From Ferrovibrio xuzhouensis (GTDB taxonomy: Bacteria; Pseudomonadota; Alphaproteobacteria; Ferrovibrionales; Ferrovibrionaceae), in assembly GCF_042648965.1 (NCBI RefSeq), contig NZ_JBHRYJ010000003.1:434001-498000 (forward strand): DNA of 64,000 bases, read 5' to 3'. The notes below the pieces were generated by a model that saw only the letters and a list, made by a program, of their open reading frames with translations, searched no databases and was not told the DNA's origin. Of the stretch, positions 61,959-64,000 are shown piece after piece. The position numbers and the translations under genes were made by a program. The stretch's first letter is position 1. Every line of letters begins with the position of its first letter.

Positions 61959-63194
61959 ATGCCAACACCCCTTCGCCTTCAGCTCAGGATCGAAGATCCA
62001 GACAATGTTCTCTGGCCCATCATGGGCTTCTACACCGACTATCTCGTGTGCAGCCGTTATGGAGCCAAGCGCCGTCGCCGATATACGGCCTCAGCTCTTC
62101 ACTTTGGCGACTGGTTGCACGGCCAGGGCGCTGGACCAGGCGACATCGACGAGACTCGGATAGGCCGGTTCCTCACGGGCCACTTGCCCACCTGTTCGTG
62201 CGATCATCCGACCCCTCGCGGACTTATCCTCAACAGAGCGGCGCTCAACAATCTTCTCCGCGTGCTGCGGAGGCACAACATCGCCGCAACACCCGCGCCT
62301 GACGCGATCGAACTGGAACTTGCCCGGTTCGATGCCGAGATGAACGATGTCTGGGGGCTGACGCAGGGTACGCGAGATCACCGTCGCCGCATCATCCGAC
62401 GGCTTCTCCGCGAACAGCTTGGCACGGGGTCGATTGAGCTTGGTGAGATTAGGCCCAATGCTGTTCGGACTTTCGTGCTAGGTGATCCTGACCGAAGCAC
62501 CAGCACAATCCGTGTTATGGCTGGGGCGGTCCGCTGCTATCTTCGTTATCGCGCGCTGGTCGGTGACGATGTTGCTCATCTCCGCAAAGCCGTGCCGCGG
62601 CCCGCGTTCTGGCGAGATGCAGAACTGCCGGAAGCTCTGTCGGCAGCAGATGTCGAGCGATTGCTTTCTGCCTTCGACAAGCCTTGTCCGTCACGCCGGC
62701 GGGGCTACGCCATCGTACGTTGTCTAGCTGATCTCGGCTTGCGATCGAGCGAAGTCATCCGGTTGACCCTTGATGACATCGATTGGACGGAAGGCGTCGT
62801 GAGAGTGCCCGCCGGGAAAGCTCGGCGTTCGGACATCCTTCCGCTCTCGCCACCAACCGGCGAAGCGATTGTCGACTATATCCTGAACGAGCGACCCGCG
62901 ACCGCTCGCCGTGAGGTGTTCGTCCGCCACGTCGCACCGCTCGGCGAGCCGGTTGGGAGGCGCGTCGTGCAGAAGACGCTGCATGCCGCCTACGCTCGGC
63001 TCGGCTGGGACCGAAGCCGTGTCCACATCCTCCGACACACGCTCGCAACCCGGCTGGTCAACTCCGGCGTATCGATGAAGCAGATTGCTGACGTCTTGCG
63101 CCACCGGAGCATCGTCACCTCCGCCACATATGCGCGGGTCGACGTTGCACGGCTGTCCTCTGTCGCATTGCCGTGGCCGGGAGCAATCGCATGA
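61959..63194 (+). CDS. Tyrosine recombinase A of a RIT-like element
   Basis: 411 residues from MPTPLRLQLRIEDPDNVLWP. Catalytic Arg in DLGLRSSEVIRLTLDDIDW (near 258), HILRHTLATRL box (near 355) and LRHRSIVTSATYARVD with the Tyr (near 390). A zinc-like TCSCDHPTPRG loop lies in the N-terminal domain. The next recombinase starts in its stop codon. Tandem overlapping recombinases of this size are the mark of RIT (recombinase in trio) elements. Confidence 0.85.
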   Translation: MPTPLRLQLRIEDPDNVLWPIMGFYTDYLVCSRYGAKRRRRYTASALHFGDWLHGQGAGPGDIDETRIGRFLTGHLPTCSCDHPTPRGLILNRAALNNLLRVLRRHNIAATPAPDAIELELARFDAEMNDVWGLTQGTRDHRRRIIRRLLREQLGTGSIELGEIRPNAVRTFVLGDPDRSTSTIRVMAGAVRCYLRYRALVGDDVAHLRKAVPRPAFWRDAELPEALSAADVERLLSAFDKPCPSRRRGYAIVRCLADLGLRSSEVIRLTLDDIDWTEGVVRVPAGKARRSDILPLSPPTGEAIVDYILNERPATARREVFVRHVAPLGEPVGRRVVQKTLHAAYARLGWDRSRVHILRHTLATRLVNSGVSMKQIADVLRHRSIVTSATYARVDVARLSSVALPWPGAIA

Positions 63195-64000
63195 GCGCCC
63201 CGGTCACAATGCTCGCGCGCGCCGAGGCTTACCTCGCCGAGCGTCGTCGGCTCGGATTCGCGCTGGATCGGTCAGGCAGTCTCACATTGGCCTTCGCCCG
63301 CTTCGCCGATGCAACCGGCCACGAGGGTCCGCTCGCCTCCGCCATAGTGCTCCGCTGGGCAAAGGAGCAGGCGGTGTGTGCCGATCCCTTCACCTGGGCG
63401 CAGCGCCTAAACGTACTCCGGCCGTTCGCGCGTCATCTGGCCGACGCAGAATCGGGAACCAGCTTCCCGGAGGGCGCGCCGTTTGGACGCTCGAAGCGCC
63501 GGATCGCGCCACACATCTTCACACCAGCCGAGGTGAACGCGCTCATTACGGCCGCGCGTACTCTTCCTGTGTTTGGCGCTGGCCCAGCCACGTTCCCGAC
63601 GCTTCTCGGCCTCCTTGCCGTAACGGGCCAGCGCATCTCCGAAGCGCTGCGTCTTCGATGCGGCGACCTCGACGAGGCTGTCACCTGCATCACGGTGAAA
63701 CACTCCAAGTTCGATAGGACGCGCATTGTGCCGTTACACCCAACCGCGACGGTGGCTTTGCGAGATTACCTGCGGACGCGGGCGAGGCTCGGCTCGACCG
63801 ATCGCTCTGCGCCGCTCTTCCTCGACGAGCGAAGCGGCGAGATTCTACGTTATGGCGCCGTGCGTCGAGCATGGCTTCGGCTGACGGAAGACCTCGGCAT
63901 CGTGCCGCGCGGCGGGCATCAGTTCATCCGCATCCACGATTTGCGGCATACCTTCATCTGTCGTCGGCTGATGCTCTGGCAAGCCGAGGGTACAGACATC
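63191..64000 (+). CDS. Tyrosine recombinase B of a RIT-like element (cut by window edge)
   Basis: 270 residues visible from MSAPVTMLARAEAYLAERRR; ATGA overlap with the previous gene. Core-binding domain, then catalytic Arg in VTGQRISEALRLRCGDL (near 147) and RIHDLRHTFICRRL box (near 248). The tyrosine lies beyond the window. About 330 residues are expected in total, followed by a third recombinase if this is a RIT element. Confidence 0.85.
   Translation, partial: MSAPVTMLARAEAYLAERRRLGFALDRSGSLTLAFARFADATGHEGPLASAIVLRWAKEQAVCADPFTWAQRLNVLRPFARHLADAESGTSFPEGAPFGRSKRRIAPHIFTPAEVNALITAARTLPVFGAGPATFPTLLGLLAVTGQRISEALRLRCGDLDEAVTCITVKHSKFDRTRIVPLHPTATVALRDYLRTRARLGSTDRSAPLFLDERSGEILRYGAVRRAWLRLTEDLGIVPRGGHQFIRIHDLRHTFICRRLMLWQAEGTDI

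Overview
The window is 64 kb of GC-rich DNA with the gene content and codon use of an alphaproteobacterium; the order is not certain (Rhodospirillales-like is a guess). It runs from a core-like stretch (about 1-15250) into a layered mobile region (about 15250-64000). I saw no rRNA, no convincing tRNA, no CRISPR array and no classical DDE insertion sequence.

Core-like part. A peroxide-stress locus comes first. Organic hydroperoxide reductase ohr, a Tat-exported alpha/beta hydrolase and a DipZ-type membrane thioredoxin form one minus-strand run, divergent from ohrR. Two identical 6-3-6 palindromes lie between ohr and ohrR. Then come purT, a secreted protein of unknown function, a YgiQ-family radical SAM protein, a frameshifted polyphosphate kinase 2 fossil, an AT-rich orphan gene, and an AraC/SDR/hydrolase cassette. 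This cassette lies between an intact ABC-F ATPase gene and a second, diverged copy of that gene's 3' end.

Defence island (about 16175-31450). A complete qatABCD anti-phage operon is followed by a HipB/HipA-like pair whose third gene looks like a nuclease. Next come a RloC-like zinc-hook ATPase with a C-terminal HEPN-type motif, an unknown gene, a HEPN protein, and on the other strand two coupled nuclease-like genes. The same 48-bp box (AAATTGTA, 2 nt, then a CTTCRTGCTAC / GTAGYRCGAAG inverted repeat with a 15-nt gap) lies before qatA and before hipB. This suggests that the HipB-like repressor controls both units.

Integrative-element backbone (about 31600-58600). It holds ardC, small conserved genes, a ParB-like protein, a very large methyltransferase-helicase, a Toprim protein and a DUF2493 protein. 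Three of these genes (ardC, parB-like, helicase) share a structured leader directly before the start codon. Two of the three leaders pair over part of the ribosome-binding site and show compensatory changes. ardC is cut in two by a 12.7-kb Tn554-like transposon (32431-45152) with three tyrosine recombinases, a DUF6262-type accessory protein, a second ardC and a mercury operon (merR / merT-P-F, a MerB-MerA fusion, and an extra flavoprotein). Removing it rejoins ardC exactly in frame.

Right end. An arsenic operon (arsR, two unrelated arsC genes, acr3, arsH) abuts the backbone. The window ends inside overlapping tyrosine recombinases that look like a RIT element.
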